Shown: positions 8,812 to 17,198, numbered from the stretch's first letter. The stretch is 64,000 bases of DNA from Roseateles subflavus (GCF_030285365.1 NZ_JASVDS010000007.1:116124-180123); one strand, 5' to 3'. Notes: generated by a model from the sequence alone, not told the origin. Translations and numbers: made by a program.

Positions 8812-9305
8812 TTCAATGCACTCCCTGGACAGGTACTGCCTTGCGGTGTCTGGCAAGCGCCGCCCCTCCCTGCGGCTTGGCGCAGCCCGCGCATGCAGCC
8901 CGGCCCGCCGTCGACGTGGACACAGCTGCCTGCGGCCGGCCTGCAGTCCGTGGCGGAAGTGAGGGATTCGGCGAAGCCCTGGCAGTCGGCGCCGTCACCG
9001 CCATCGCGAGCAACCATCCTGAAACCGCTTGTGCCCACCAGCGTGACCGTCAGGTGGTGCGTGGCGGCGCAGTAGGGAAGCTTCATGGTGCCCGCAAGCG
9101 GGGGCGCCATGTTGGCATTTCCGCCGTAGGCATCGGACCAAAGGCCGGGGACCGTGCAGGCGGCCACCGCGGCCGAGGGCCTGCACAAGAGCCCTAGTGC
9201 CGCCAGTGACAGGGCGAGGCTGGAGGATCCTCCGGGAGCGGCCAGCGCCTTCTCGAACGACCCGGTGGACCGGCGCATGGTGGCGCGCCAAGGACGGCAA
9301 GACAT
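8808..9305 (-). CDS. Small cysteine-rich secreted protein, hypothetical
   Basis: The 165-residue protein has a late signal peptide (about residues 15-47, ending AAVAA) and a mature part with about nine Cys residues (for example KLPYCAATHH, DCQGFAES, TDCRPAAGSC), suggesting a disulfide-bonded secreted domain. The start at 9303-9305 was chosen for the AGGGAGC ribosome-binding sequence just upstream. It overlaps the propeller gene by 4 bp, so the two products may act together. I recognise no family. Confidence 0.6.
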   Translation of the reverse strand: MSCRPWRATMRRSTGSFEKALAAPGGSSSLALSLAALGLLCRPSAAVAACTVPGLWSDAYGGNANMAPPLAGTMKLPYCAATHHLTVTLVGTSGFRMVARDGGDGADCQGFAESLTSATDCRPAAGSCVHVDGGPGCMRGLRQAAGRGGACQTPQGSTCPGSALK

Positions 9306-9572
9306 CGGCTGCTCCCTGATGGGGATGATCGGAGGTGCGGCGCACCGGAAGATCGACGGGCCGACGACGCCTGGCATCAGGTGCCACCGTGCGTTGCGCC
9401 GCCCTCTAGACGCGTACTTGTGAGGTCATTCCTATCGCCCACTCCGGTCAACGGCAAGCATGCGGAATCTCCTCAAGTCTGCGGGTCTGCCCCCCCGCTC
9501 ACGCCCCCGTCGAGCGAACGCCCCTGCCTCCCGGCAGGCCCGGCAGGGACCGCTGCGCGGCCCCTCGGTCGC

Positions 9573-10616
9573 TCAGCGTGCCGGCGCGCTCGCGCGCAGG
9601 CTCAGGTGCACCGGCAGCATGATGGGCGCCAGACGCTCGCCTTCCAGCATCTTCAGCAGGGCCTCGACCAGCTCGGCGCCGGCCTTGGAGACGGGCTGGT
9701 GAACGCTGGACAGCGGCGGGTCGCTGTAGGCCGCGAGGGCCATGTCGTCATAGCCGATGACGGCCACCTCGTCGGGCACGCGGCGCCCCTGCGCACGCAG
9801 CACCTGCAGGGACTGCAGGGCCAGCAGGTCGCTGCAGGCGACCACGGCGTCGACCTCCGGGTGGGTCGCGAAGAAGTCCTGCATCTGCTCGCGGGCCATG
9901 CTGACCTCGAACGGCGCGGGCAGCTCGAGCGCGGGCTCGGGCTGCAGGCCGGCGGCCCGCAGGGCCTGCCAGTAGCCTTCCCGGCGGTGCATGACCTCGG
10001 GCAGGTCAGCATCTCCGAGGAAGGCGATGCGACGGCGCCCCAGCGACAGCATGTGCTCCGTGGCCAGGCGCCCGCCCAGCACGTTGTCGCCGCCGACGCT
10101 GCAGTAGAGCTGCTGCGGCAGCTGCGCGCCCCAGACCACCACCGGCAGCTTGCGGGCCGCGAGCTCGTTGAGCTGGTCGTGGTGGCGCCACTGGCCGATG
10201 ATCAGCAGCCCCGCGGCCTTGCCGGAATCGACGGCATGCGAGGCCTGATCCAGGTGCTCGGCGTCCACGCGCTGGAGCAGCATGTCGTAGCCGCGGTCCG
10301 TCAGTGCGTCGGCGATCGCACCCACGATGGACAGGAAAAACGGGTCGGAAATGTGCTGCCGGGAGCCCGCGTCATAGGGCACGACCACGGCAATGGTCCG
10401 GTTCTTCTGCAGGCGCAGGTTCTGGGCGCTGAGGTTGATCGAGTAGTTCAGCGAGCGGGCCAGGTCGGCCACGCGCTGCCGCGTCTCGGCATTCACCAGC
10501 GTGCTGCCGTTCAGCGCACGGGACACGGTGGACACGGACACACCCGCGAGGCGCGCAATGTCGGCCATCTGCAGGCGGCGCTGTTCCGCGCGCGGGATTT
10601 GCTTCTCTTCACTCAT
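9573..10616 (-). CDS. LacI-family transcriptional regulator, probable sucrose operon repressor
   Basis: The 347-residue protein starts with a LacI HTH (residues about 17-38, MADIARLAGVSVSTVSRALN) and hinge helix, then a periplasmic-binding-protein-like effector domain (TIAVVVPYDAGS to about residue 330) with the conserved IGYDDMALAAYSDPPLSSV region. It probably binds the TGCAAT-N2-ATTGCA operators upstream of the TonB receptor and responds to sucrose or a derivative. The nearer of two in-frame ATGs (10614-10616) is used, since residues upstream of it are not LacI-like. The target is inferred; it is the only LacI gene in the window and lies about 2.6 kb from the operators. Confidence 0.85.
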   Translation of the reverse strand: MSEEKQIPRAEQRRLQMADIARLAGVSVSTVSRALNGSTLVNAETRQRVADLARSLNYSINLSAQNLRLQKNRTIAVVVPYDAGSRQHISDPFFLSIVGAIADALTDRGYDMLLQRVDAEHLDQASHAVDSGKAAGLLIIGQWRHHDQLNELAARKLPVVVWGAQLPQQLYCSVGGDNVLGGRLATEHMLSLGRRRIAFLGDADLPEVMHRREGYWQALRAAGLQPEPALELPAPFEVSMAREQMQDFFATHPEVDAVVACSDLLALQSLQVLRAQGRRVPDEVAVIGYDDMALAAYSDPPLSSVHQPVSKAGAELVEALLKMLEGERLAPIMLPVHLSLRASAPAR

Positions 10617-10720
10617 GGGCGCAAGCATACTGCGCCCGGGCGCGCCAGCCCGCAACTCCCCCCAGTCACGGGCCTCGCAGCCGGCTTCGGCATCCAGAAG
10701 AGTGGTCCATTCGTGAAGTC

Positions 10721-10734
10721 TTGACCAATATCAA
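10721..10734. promoter_or_regulatory. FNR/Anr-like box upstream of the LacI gene
   Basis: TTGAC-CAAT-ATCAA fits the FNR box TTGAT-N4-ATCAA with one mismatch. It lies about 105 bp upstream of the LacI regulator start and shares its CAAT core with the palindrome at 96-109. It could link sugar uptake to oxygen status; this is an inference. Confidence 0.35.
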
Positions 10735-10782
10735 GCTTGCGACCTCCCCCCTCTCCCGCCGCCGCCTCCGCGCGCAGGTATG

Positions 10783-10809
10783 AAAAAAGGCGGCCCGGGG
10801 GCCGCCTTT
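10783..10809 (-). terminator. Rho-independent terminator of the MHS transporter gene
   Basis: Arms AAAGGCGGCC (10786-10795) and GGCCGCCTTT (10800-10809) pair perfectly around a 4-nt loop. On the minus strand the hairpin is followed by a run of six T. It lies 34 bp after the stop of the leftward transporter gene. Confidence 0.85.
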
Positions 10810-10843
10810 GCGGATCGAGGGGAGTCCCCTCGGGTCATGCAGG

Positions 10844-12526
10844 TCAGTCGCGGGCGTAGATGTCCACGTCCTTGGTCTCGCGCACGAACAGCATGCCGAT
10901 CACGAAGCTCATGGCGGCCACGCCGATCGGGTACCAGAGGCCGTGATAGATGTTGCCGTTCTGCGCCACCATCGCGAAGGTGATCGAAGGCAGCAGACCG
11001 CCGAACCAGCCGTTGCCGATGTGGTACGGCAGGCTCATCGAGGTGTAGCGGATGCGGGTCGGGAACATTTCCACCAGCATGGCGGCGATCGGGCCGTAGA
11101 CCATGGTGACGTAGATCACCAGCACGGTCAGGATGGCGACGACCAGCGGCTTGTTCACCTTGGCCGGATCGGCCTTGGCGGGGTAGCCGGCGGACTTCAG
11201 GGCGTCAGCCAGTTCCTTCTTGAAGGCGGCGATGCCCTTGGTGCTGGCCTCGTCGAACTTGTGCTCGGTCGCCTTGGTGGCGTTTAGCGAGTTCACGACC
11301 GTCTCGCCGATCTTGACCTGGGCGACCGTGCCGGCGGGACCGGGAATGGTCTCGTAGCTGGCGGCCGACTGGGCCAGGGCGCGCTTGGCGATGTCGCAGG
11401 AGCTGGTGAAGTCCACTTCACGCGCCACCGGGCTGCCCTGGAAGGAGCAGGTGGCCGGGTCGACGGTCAGCGTGATCTGGGCCGTGGCCTGGGCCTTGGC
11501 GAGATCCGGGTTGGCGGCTTCCGTCAGCGCCTTGAACAGCGGGAAGTAGGTCACGATGGCCAGCAGCAGGCCCGCCATGATGATGGGCTTGCGGCCGATC
11601 TTGTCGGACAGCGTGCCGAACACCACGAAGAACGGGGTGCCGATGATCAGCGACACGGCGACCAGGATGTTGGCCGTGGCCGAGTCCACCTTCAGCACGC
11701 TGGTCAGGAAGAACAGCGCGTAGAACTGGCCCGAGTACCACACCACGCCCTGGCCGGCCACGAGGCCGAACAGCGCCAGCAGCACGATCTTCAGGTTCTT
11801 CCACTGGCCGAAGGACTCGGACAGCGGGGCCTTGGACGTCTTGCCCTCGGCCTTCATCTTCTGGAAGGCAGGCGATTCATTCATCGACAGTCGGATCCAC
11901 ACGCTGATGGCCAGCAGCAGGATCGACACGATGAACGGCACGCGCCAGCCCCACTCGGCGAAGGCGGTCTCGCCGATGGCGGTACGGGTGCCCAGGATCA
12001 CCATCAGCGACAGGAACAGGCCCAGCGTCGCGGTGGTCTGGATCCAGGAGGTGTAGGCACCGCGGCGGCCCTGCGGCGCGTGCTCGGCCACGTAGGTGGC
12101 GGCGCCACCGTACTCACCGCCGAGCGCCAGCCCCTGCAGCATCCGCAGGCCGATCAGGATGACCGGTGCGGCTGCGCCGATGTGCGCATAGCTGGGCAGC
12201 ACGCCGACGATGAAGGTCGACAGGCCCATGATCAGGATGGTGACCAGGAAGGTGTACTTGCGGCCGATCATGTCGCCCAGTCGCCCGAACACCAGGGCGC
12301 CGAAGGGGCGCACGATGAAGCCGGCGGCGAAGGCCAGCAGCGAGGCGATGAAGGCCGCGGACGGGTCCAGGCCCGAGAAGAACTGCTTGGCAATGATGGC
12401 TGCCAGCGAACCGTAGAGGTAGAAGTCGTACCACTCGAACACCGTGCCGAGTGAAGAGGCGAAGATGACCTTCTTCTCTTCAGCCGTCATCGGCGTGCTG
12501 GTCGACACTGCGGAAGCAGTCGCCAT
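10844..12526 (-). CDS. MHS-family MFS metabolite:H+ symporter
   Basis: The 560-residue transporter shows the MHS/ShiA-ProP pattern: SSLGTVFEWYDFYLYG at TM1, RPFGALVFGRLGDMIGRK at the TM2-3 loop and LGGEYGGAATYVAEHAP at TM4. Substrates of this group include dicarboxylates, shikimate, betaine and proline; which one is used here cannot be told. Unusually, about 110 soluble residues (roughly 335-445) with two Cys (ATCSFQG, TSSCDI) are inserted between TM segments in the C-terminal half, probably a periplasmic domain, making the protein longer than the usual 430-500. AGGAGA precedes the ATG, and a strong terminator follows, so it is a single-gene unit. Confidence 0.85.
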   Translation of the reverse strand: MATASAVSTSTPMTAEEKKVIFASSLGTVFEWYDFYLYGSLAAIIAKQFFSGLDPSAAFIASLLAFAAGFIVRPFGALVFGRLGDMIGRKYTFLVTILIMGLSTFIVGVLPSYAHIGAAAPVILIGLRMLQGLALGGEYGGAATYVAEHAPQGRRGAYTSWIQTTATLGLFLSLMVILGTRTAIGETAFAEWGWRVPFIVSILLLAISVWIRLSMNESPAFQKMKAEGKTSKAPLSESFGQWKNLKIVLLALFGLVAGQGVVWYSGQFYALFFLTSVLKVDSATANILVAVSLIIGTPFFVVFGTLSDKIGRKPIIMAGLLLAIVTYFPLFKALTEAANPDLAKAQATAQITLTVDPATCSFQGSPVAREVDFTSSCDIAKRALAQSAASYETIPGPAGTVAQVKIGETVVNSLNATKATEHKFDEASTKGIAAFKKELADALKSAGYPAKADPAKVNKPLVVAILTVLVIYVTMVYGPIAAMLVEMFPTRIRYTSMSLPYHIGNGWFGGLLPSITFAMVAQNGNIYHGLWYPIGVAAMSFVIGMLFVRETKDVDIYARD

Positions 12527-12734
12527 GTTTTGTCTCCTGGATCTTTCGTCTGAGGTTCACCACCCCGGTGAGCCTTGGGGCGACTGTGATCCCTTCCTCT
12601 GACCTCGATCTGACGCGAGCCTGAACGTTCGCTGACGAAACCCGTTGGAACCCGGAGGAGAAATTTCACATGGAGAAATTGGCGACGGACGCTCGGGAAA
12701 GCCCGGGGAGCGCGTCAGGCGCTCCGGGGAACGA

Positions 12735-12749
12735 GGGTCAGGTCTTGCC
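12735..12749. repeat. 15-bp dispersed motif
   Basis: An exact copy of GGGTCAGGTCTTGCC lies 27 bp beyond the stop of the isomerase-like gene. Confidence 0.85.
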
Positions 12750-12776
12750 CGGCCGCGCGCCGACGCGTTGCGGCGC

Positions 12777-13424
12777 TCAGCTGCCGGGACGCGCCTGGCC
12801 GATGGGCAGGCGGGCGGCGTCCGCCCAGTCCGGCCCCTGGAACCACGGGTCCCCCCGCAGATAGGCCGCCAGCAGCGCGAGGCCGTCCAGCCCCCAGAAG
12901 AGCTGCCCGTCCACCACTACCGTCGGCACCCCGAAGAGCCCGGCCGCGACCGCGTCGTCGGTGGCCTGGCGCAAGCGCTGCTTGACGACCTCGGCGGTCG
13001 GGTCGAGCGCGGGCGCCAGGTGCGTCTGCAGGGCCTGCAGGCGCTGCGGGTCCAGCGGATCCCCGCCGCCTTCCCAGACATGACGGAACACCTGCTCCAC
13101 CGCCCAGCGCGAGGGCGTCATCCCCTCGGGCGCCGTCGCCCAGCACAGGCGCAGCAGCGGCAGCGGGTTGAAGGGATGGTGCCGCGGCAGCTGCAGCGGC
13201 AGACCCAGGCGGTGCGCCTCCCACAGCACCTGGCGGTAGGTCCAGTCGCGCTTGGCCGGGATCTCGGCGGGACCCTTGTGCCCGTGTGCCTTGAGGAAGC
13301 CGGCGAACAGCACCGGCACATAGTCCACAGTCACCCCCAGACCGGCGAGCGCCTCGGGCAGGCGCGCGAAGGCCAGGGCCGCATAGGGCGAGATGGGGTC
13401 GAAGTAGAAGCGCAGGTGACGCAT
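12777..13424 (-). CDS. 2-hydroxychromene-2-carboxylate isomerase-like (kappa-GST/DsbA fold)
   Basis: The 215-residue protein begins MRHLRFYFDPISPYAALAF, the kappa-class GST/HCCA isomerase signature in which Ser replaces the DsbA active-site Cys. It ends with the FGVPTVVVDGQLFWGLDGL region that forms the glutathione-side cis-Pro loop. True HCCA isomerases act in naphthalene breakdown, but no aromatic pathway genes are nearby, so it may be a general glutathione-dependent isomerase or transferase. It is the third gene in a leftward group with the DUF1289 and YbaK-type genes. A copy of the 15-bp motif follows its stop. Confidence 0.83.
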   Translation of the reverse strand: MRHLRFYFDPISPYAALAFARLPEALAGLGVTVDYVPVLFAGFLKAHGHKGPAEIPAKRDWTYRQVLWEAHRLGLPLQLPRHHPFNPLPLLRLCWATAPEGMTPSRWAVEQVFRHVWEGGGDPLDPQRLQALQTHLAPALDPTAEVVKQRLRQATDDAVAAGLFGVPTVVVDGQLFWGLDGLALLAAYLRGDPWFQGPDWADAARLPIGQARPGS

Positions 13425-13463
13425 GCCGGACTCCTCGGGCGTGATCGTGCCGGGCCGGGCGGG

Positions 13464-13703
13464 TCAGACGCTCGGTTCGGCAGCCGTGAAGATGCCCTGC
13501 TCCACCAGCGCCAGGCGGCGCTCGGGCAGGCGGGCCAGGATCTCCAGGCGCGTGGCATCGTCGGCCTTGGACCAGACGGTGATCTCCGGCACCGTGCGGG
13601 CGCAGCCCTCGCACCAGCCCGTCGGCTGGTGGATGCGGCAGACGTTGGTGCACGGCGAAGCCACGCGGGGCGGCGGCGGCGGGGTCAGGGGCAGCGTGCT
13701 CAT
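13464..13703 (-). CDS. DUF1289 small Cys-rich protein
   Basis: The 79-residue protein contains the DUF1289 pattern SPCTNVCRIHQPTGWCEGCART, with four Cys probably binding a metal or Fe-S cluster, followed by a helical ITVWSKADDATRLEIL segment. Members are usually cytoplasmic and of unknown role. The ATG overlaps the stop of the YbaK-type gene (ATGA at 13700-13703), so the pair is translationally coupled. Confidence 0.82.
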   Translation of the reverse strand: MSTLPLTPPPPPRVASPCTNVCRIHQPTGWCEGCARTVPEITVWSKADDATRLEILARLPERRLALVEQGIFTAAEPSV

Positions 13704-14242
13704 GCCGACACCTCCTGCACCACCTCGATCACCGGTGCGCCGGTGAGGGCCTGCAGCTCCTGCGGCGTCATCGGGAAGACGCCGTTCGGGTGGCCGGCGG
13801 CGGCCCAGATGCGGTCGAAGCGCATCAGCGAGGCATCGATGAACAGCGAAGGCAGCGGCTGACCTTCCGTGGGCGCAAAGCCCAGCGGAGACACGCCGCC
13901 AATGGAAAAGCCGGTGCGGGACTTGACGAAATCGGCGTCAGCGCGACCCAGGGGGCCGGTGTGCGCCTGCAGCTTCTTCTCGTCGACCCGGCGGTCGCCC
14001 GCGGCGATCACGAGCACGGCCCGGTCGTCGGCCCGGCGGCGGAACACCACGCTCTTGGCGATCTGGCCGAGGCTCACGCCCAGGGCGTCCGCCGCTTCCT
14101 GGGCGGTGCGGGCGGCGACGTCCAGCCAGCGGGGGGGATGCGCATGCGACAGGCGCTGCAGCGCGTCGCGCACGCGCTCGAAACCTTCATGCGAGGGGGC
14201 GGCCGGCGCGTCGGCCGCCAGGGGAGTCGGAAGATCACTCAT
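13700..14242 (-). CDS. YbaK/EbsC-family aminoacyl-tRNA deacylase-like protein
   Basis: The 180-residue protein carries the YbaK core: IAKSVVFRRRADDRAVLVIAAGD with the conserved Lys in the IAKS segment, then FSIGGVSPLGF, the GGVxPxG motif of the editing site. Family members hydrolyse mischarged aminoacyl-tRNAs in trans (for example Cys-tRNAPro). The substrate here is not determined. It is first gene of the three-gene leftward group. Confidence 0.85.
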   Translation of the reverse strand: MSDLPTPLAADAPAAPSHEGFERVRDALQRLSHAHPPRWLDVAARTAQEAADALGVSLGQIAKSVVFRRRADDRAVLVIAAGDRRVDEKKLQAHTGPLGRADADFVKSRTGFSIGGVSPLGFAPTEGQPLPSLFIDASLMRFDRIWAAAGHPNGVFPMTPQELQALTGAPVIEVVQEVSA

Positions 14243-14348
14243 GGCTGCATTGTCTCAGCAGCCGGGAACCGCCGCGCCCGCCGGGTGATGAAGGGGGGCG
14301 CCATGGCGATGTCGCGAACGCGCCCCGCCGCCCGGCAGCGGGTGAGCC

Positions 14349-14825
14349 TCAGTCGCGACGGTCCCGACGCGGGGCGTAGCGGTCGCCGTCGCGGTCCCAG
14401 CCGCGGCCGCGATCGTCGCGGTCCCAGCCGCGGTCCCGGTCATGGCCGTGCCCGTGCCCGTGGCCGTGGTGGCGCTCCCAGCCGCGATGCTCATGCCAGT
14501 CCCGCACCCAGCGGTCCTCGATGAACAGCACCGGCTGGCCGCAGGCGCGGTAGCTGCCGCAGTAGCGGCCCCAGTCCCGCACATGGTGCGGCGGTGCGTA
14601 GAGATAGATGGGCGCGGTCGCACGGTACACCCGGCGCGGACGCTCGATCCACACGGGCTCGGCGTAGACCACATCGGGGCGGTACTGCGGGCCGATGTCG
14701 ATGCGGCCGTAGACACCGGGCTGGACGACGCTCAGGGAGATGCCGACGTCAGCGGCACGCGCCGACGGCGCCAGCATCAGCGTGACAGGGAGAAGCGCAA
14801 GGGCGCAAAGACGGGCGATCTGCAT
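14349..14825 (-). CDS. Secreted His/Arg/Asp-rich protein, hypothetical
   Basis: The 158-residue protein has a signal peptide ending ARAAD. The mature part resembles small periplasmic proteins of Burkholderiales with YGRIDIGPQYRPDVVYAEP and VYRATAPIYLYAPPHHVRDW, and has a Cys pair (YCGSYRACG). The C-terminal 50 residues are low-complexity HG and RD repeats, which could bind metal. Function is unknown; the lone gene lies between the YbaK group and the META-domain gene. Confidence 0.7.
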   Translation of the reverse strand: MQIARLCALALLPVTLMLAPSARAADVGISLSVVQPGVYGRIDIGPQYRPDVVYAEPVWIERPRRVYRATAPIYLYAPPHHVRDWGRYCGSYRACGQPVLFIEDRWVRDWHEHRGWERHHGHGHGHGHDRDRGWDRDDRGRGWDRDGDRYAPRRDRRD

Positions 14826-14926
14826 AGGTGCCTCCAGTGTAGGGACCCAACGCCCGAGGAGACCGCTCGGAGGACAGCGGCTGACAAGCGCTTACATGCC
14901 TTGCAAGACGCCAACAGGACCCGGGC

Positions 14927-15475
14927 TCACGCCTGGACCAGCTTGACCAGCACCTGCTGCTGCCAGTTCATCAGCAGGAGGGTGCGGTCCTCCAGGTGCC
15001 AGCGCTGGACGTCGCCCAGCGTTTCGATCAGCCGGCGCTCCTGCGACATCCCCTGGGGGCAGGCCATCATCGTCGTGACCACGCGCTTGAAGGTCAGCCG
15101 GGCGCCGTCGACCGCGAAGCTGCCCATCAGCCGGTTGCAGCCGCCGCTGCCGCTGAGGCGCATGTGCGACGGATCCAGGATCAGATGCGGCGCCCGCTGC
15201 CCGCCCGCGGCCGGCCCGAGCGGCGCACCCAGCAGCTCCTGCACCCGCCAGCGCACACCGAAGAGCCCCTGCTGCGCCGCCTGCTGCGCGCCGGCCGGCA
15301 CCGAGGCCGCCTCGCGCGGGGCTGATGCGGACTCGGCGGCCGGACGCTCCGCGGCCGTGCCGGCCAGGGCCGTGGCCATCAGGCCCGCGGCGATCAGGCC
15401 CCGCGCGGGCCACGCGCCGAAGACGCGGATCGACCGGCGATGGCAGCGAACGGAAGCAGGGGTGGGCAGGCGCAT
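14927..15475 (-). CDS. META-domain (HslJ-like) exported protein
   Basis: The 182-residue protein has an N-terminal hydrophobic signal (about residues 20-42, ending GTAAE), an Ala/Pro-rich linker, and a META domain from about residue 72: WRVQELLGAPL, then SGSGGCNRLMGSF and TMMACPQGMSQERRLIETL, which carry the conserved Cys pair. META/HslJ proteins are periplasmic or outer-membrane linked and are associated with heat-shock or drug resistance; the biochemical role is unknown. It is transcribed divergently from the two-component pair. Confidence 0.78.
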   Translation of the reverse strand: MRLPTPASVRCHRRSIRVFGAWPARGLIAAGLMATALAGTAAERPAAESASAPREAASVPAGAQQAAQQGLFGVRWRVQELLGAPLGPAAGGQRAPHLILDPSHMRLSGSGGCNRLMGSFAVDGARLTFKRVVTTMMACPQGMSQERRLIETLGDVQRWHLEDRTLLLMNWQQQVLVKLVQA

Positions 15476-15596
15476 CAGCGCATGTTAGCGGCCCTTCGGC
15501 ATCGCGCGCGGCGCAGTCGCAGGTGCGATCTGGTGGCTGCGCAGGCCAGCCACCAAAGTGATGCCGGGAACCCCCTACCTTGCGAGTTCTTACAGC

Positions 15597-15626
15597 TTGA
15601 CCCTCTTTGAAACGACCACCTAATCT
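15597..15626 (+). promoter_or_regulatory. Candidate sigma-70 promoter of the two-component pair
   Basis: A -35 TTGACC (15597-15602) and a -10 TAATCT (15621-15626) are separated by 18 bp, about 125 bp before the sensor gene start. Both hexamers match the consensus at four to five positions. No other promoter of similar quality was seen in this gap. Confidence 0.45.
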
Positions 15627-15751
15627 GCTGCGGCAAACGACATGCCTGGTCCCCGTGTTGCCCGGTCACCGGTCCTCGTCTGCAGGGTGATGCCGCGCGA
15701 GAAGCGCCGCAGGCCCTCCTCTCGAAACGTCCAGGCAATGAGGTTCCGCCC

Positions 15752-16450
15752 ATGAACAGCCCTCGCCAGGGTCCCGCCGCCAGCACAACGACTCCCCCGG
15801 GCGCTGCCGCCCTCAAATCCCCTGCCGCCCAGCCTCTGCAACTGGCCCGCATCCTGCACGACGAACTCTGCCAGCTCCTCTCCCTCGGCCTGGTCCACCT
15901 GGCCCAGGCCCGCCGCGAGCAGCCCGACACCGACCCCCTGCGCAAGGCCGAGCTGCGCGTGCTGGACGCCCTGCAGTCCTGCCGCCGGCTGATCGAGCAG
16001 GTGCGCAGCCCGGCATCGCCCCTCTCCACGGCCGGCTTCGCCGACCTGGCCGCGGGACTGCACCTCAGCGTGCAGGACCTCGCGGACCAGCACCAGCAGC
16101 AGCTGGGCTTCAGCGCCCTGGGGCACACGGAGCAGCTGCCGCCCGGCACGGTGCAGACCCTGCTCGCCGCCAGCCGCGGCCTGCTGATCAACGCCTGCCA
16201 GCATGGCCGCCCCTCGTCGGCGCGGCTTCGACTGGTGGGCGGCCACCGCCAGCTGCGCATCAGCGTGACCAATGCGGCGCCGCCAGGGGCCCTCCCTGCC
16301 GACACCCCCGAACGACGCCTCGCAGGCGGCCGCGGCCTGAGCCTCGTGCGCGAGCAGCTGTCCACCATCGACGCCCAGCTGTTCTGGCAACGCCAGAGCG
16401 ACCGCGTCCACGCCGCCATCCTCTGGCCCGCTCCCAGGAGTGCCGCATGA
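15752..16450 (+). CDS. Soluble NarL-type sensor histidine kinase (HisKA_3-like)
   Basis: The 232-residue protein has no membrane segment. After a Pro/Ala-rich leader, ARILHDELCQLLSLGLVHL is the dimerisation box with phospho-acceptor H36. A degenerate HATPase follows (N-box-like LLINACQHG, G-box GGRGLSLVREQL). It probably senses a cytoplasmic cue or partner and phosphorylates the response regulator whose gene it overlaps by 4 bp. With the pair sitting directly before the injection-system operon, control of that operon is a reasonable inference. The short HATPase leaves kinase activity uncertain; it could act mainly as a phosphatase. Confidence 0.75.
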   Translation: MNSPRQGPAASTTTPPGAAALKSPAAQPLQLARILHDELCQLLSLGLVHLAQARREQPDTDPLRKAELRVLDALQSCRRLIEQVRSPASPLSTAGFADLAAGLHLSVQDLADQHQQQLGFSALGHTEQLPPGTVQTLLAASRGLLINACQHGRPSSARLRLVGGHRQLRISVTNAAPPGALPADTPERRLAGGRGLSLVREQLSTIDAQLFWQRQSDRVHAAILWPAPRSAA

Positions 16451-17103
16451 AGTCCATCCGCCTGGTGATCGCCGATGACCACAAGCTGGTCCGCGAGGGC
16501 CTGGTCGCCCTGCTCGAACGGGAGGCCGACATCTGCGTGCTCGCCGAGGCGCGGGACGGCATGGAGCTGATGCGACACTGCCGCGAGCTCGCGCCCGACG
16601 TCGCCCTGGTGGACCTGTGCATGCCCGGTCTCAACGGCATCGAGGCCATCCAGCACATGCGCAAGGAGGACTGGGGGCCGCGCTGCATCGCGCTGTCCGT
16701 GCAGGCCGACGCCGCGCAGGTGCGCCAGGTGCTCGATGCCGGCGCGCGCGGCTACCTGCTCAAGCACAACTCCTACGAGGAGCTGGCACGCGGCGTGCGC
16801 AACGTCATGATGGGCCAGGTCTTCGTCAGCGGCGAGCTGATGGGCGCCCTGCTGCAGCCGCAGCTCACGCCCCCGCGTGACAGCCATCGCCTGACGCCGC
16901 GCGAGCGGCAGATGGTGCAGCTGCTCTCCGAGGGCTACAGCGCCCAGGAGATCGCCGACCAGCTCCACCTGAGCGCCAAGACGGTCGCGACGCACCGCGA
17001 GAACGTCTTCGCCAAGCTGCAGATCCACGGCATCGCGGAGCTGACGCGCTTCGCCCTGCGCGAGGGCATCAGCAGTCTGGACGTCCACCGCAGCCGCCAC
17101 TGA
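16447..17103 (+). CDS. NarL/FixJ-family response regulator
   Basis: The 218-residue regulator has a receiver domain (residues 1-120) with the acidic pair DD at 10-11, phospho-acceptor D56 (VALVDLCMPG) and a Lys in GYLLKHN. A LuxR-type HTH (about 150-210) follows: LTPRERQMVQLLSEGYSAQE and AKTVATHRENVFAKLQI. It binds DNA when phosphorylated by its partner, with which it is translationally coupled. It ends 241 bp before the first injection-system gene, and a hairpin lies in the gap. Confidence 0.88.
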   Translation: MKSIRLVIADDHKLVREGLVALLEREADICVLAEARDGMELMRHCRELAPDVALVDLCMPGLNGIEAIQHMRKEDWGPRCIALSVQADAAQVRQVLDAGARGYLLKHNSYEELARGVRNVMMGQVFVSGELMGALLQPQLTPPRDSHRLTPRERQMVQLLSEGYSAQEIADQLHLSAKTVATHRENVFAKLQIHGIAELTRFALREGISSLDVHRSRH

Positions 17104-17123
17104 TCCGCGCCCCGCCCCGATCA

Positions 17124-17138
17124 GGCAAGACCTGACCC
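17124..17138. repeat. 15-bp dispersed motif
   Basis: An exact copy of GGCAAGACCTGACCC lies 21 bp after the response regulator stop and before the hairpin that precedes the injection-system operon. Confidence 0.85.
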
Positions 17139-17160
17139 CCACAGAGTTCGCGGAAGCTTG

Positions 17161-17198
17161 CATCGCCCCCGCCGGCCCCGTCGCCGCCGGGGGCGATG
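17161..17198 (+). terminator. Hairpin between the regulator and the injection-system operon
   Basis: An 11-bp perfect stem, CATCGCCCCCG (17161-17171) with CGGGGGCGATG (17188-17198), encloses a 16-nt loop. No T-run follows, so it may be a terminator of the regulator transcript, an attenuator, or a stabilising structure. Confidence 0.45.

Noticed and set aside
14400..14530. Simple repeat or structural RNA
   Set aside because: The HG and RD repeats lie in frame in a gene with a clear signal peptide, so they encode the protein tail.
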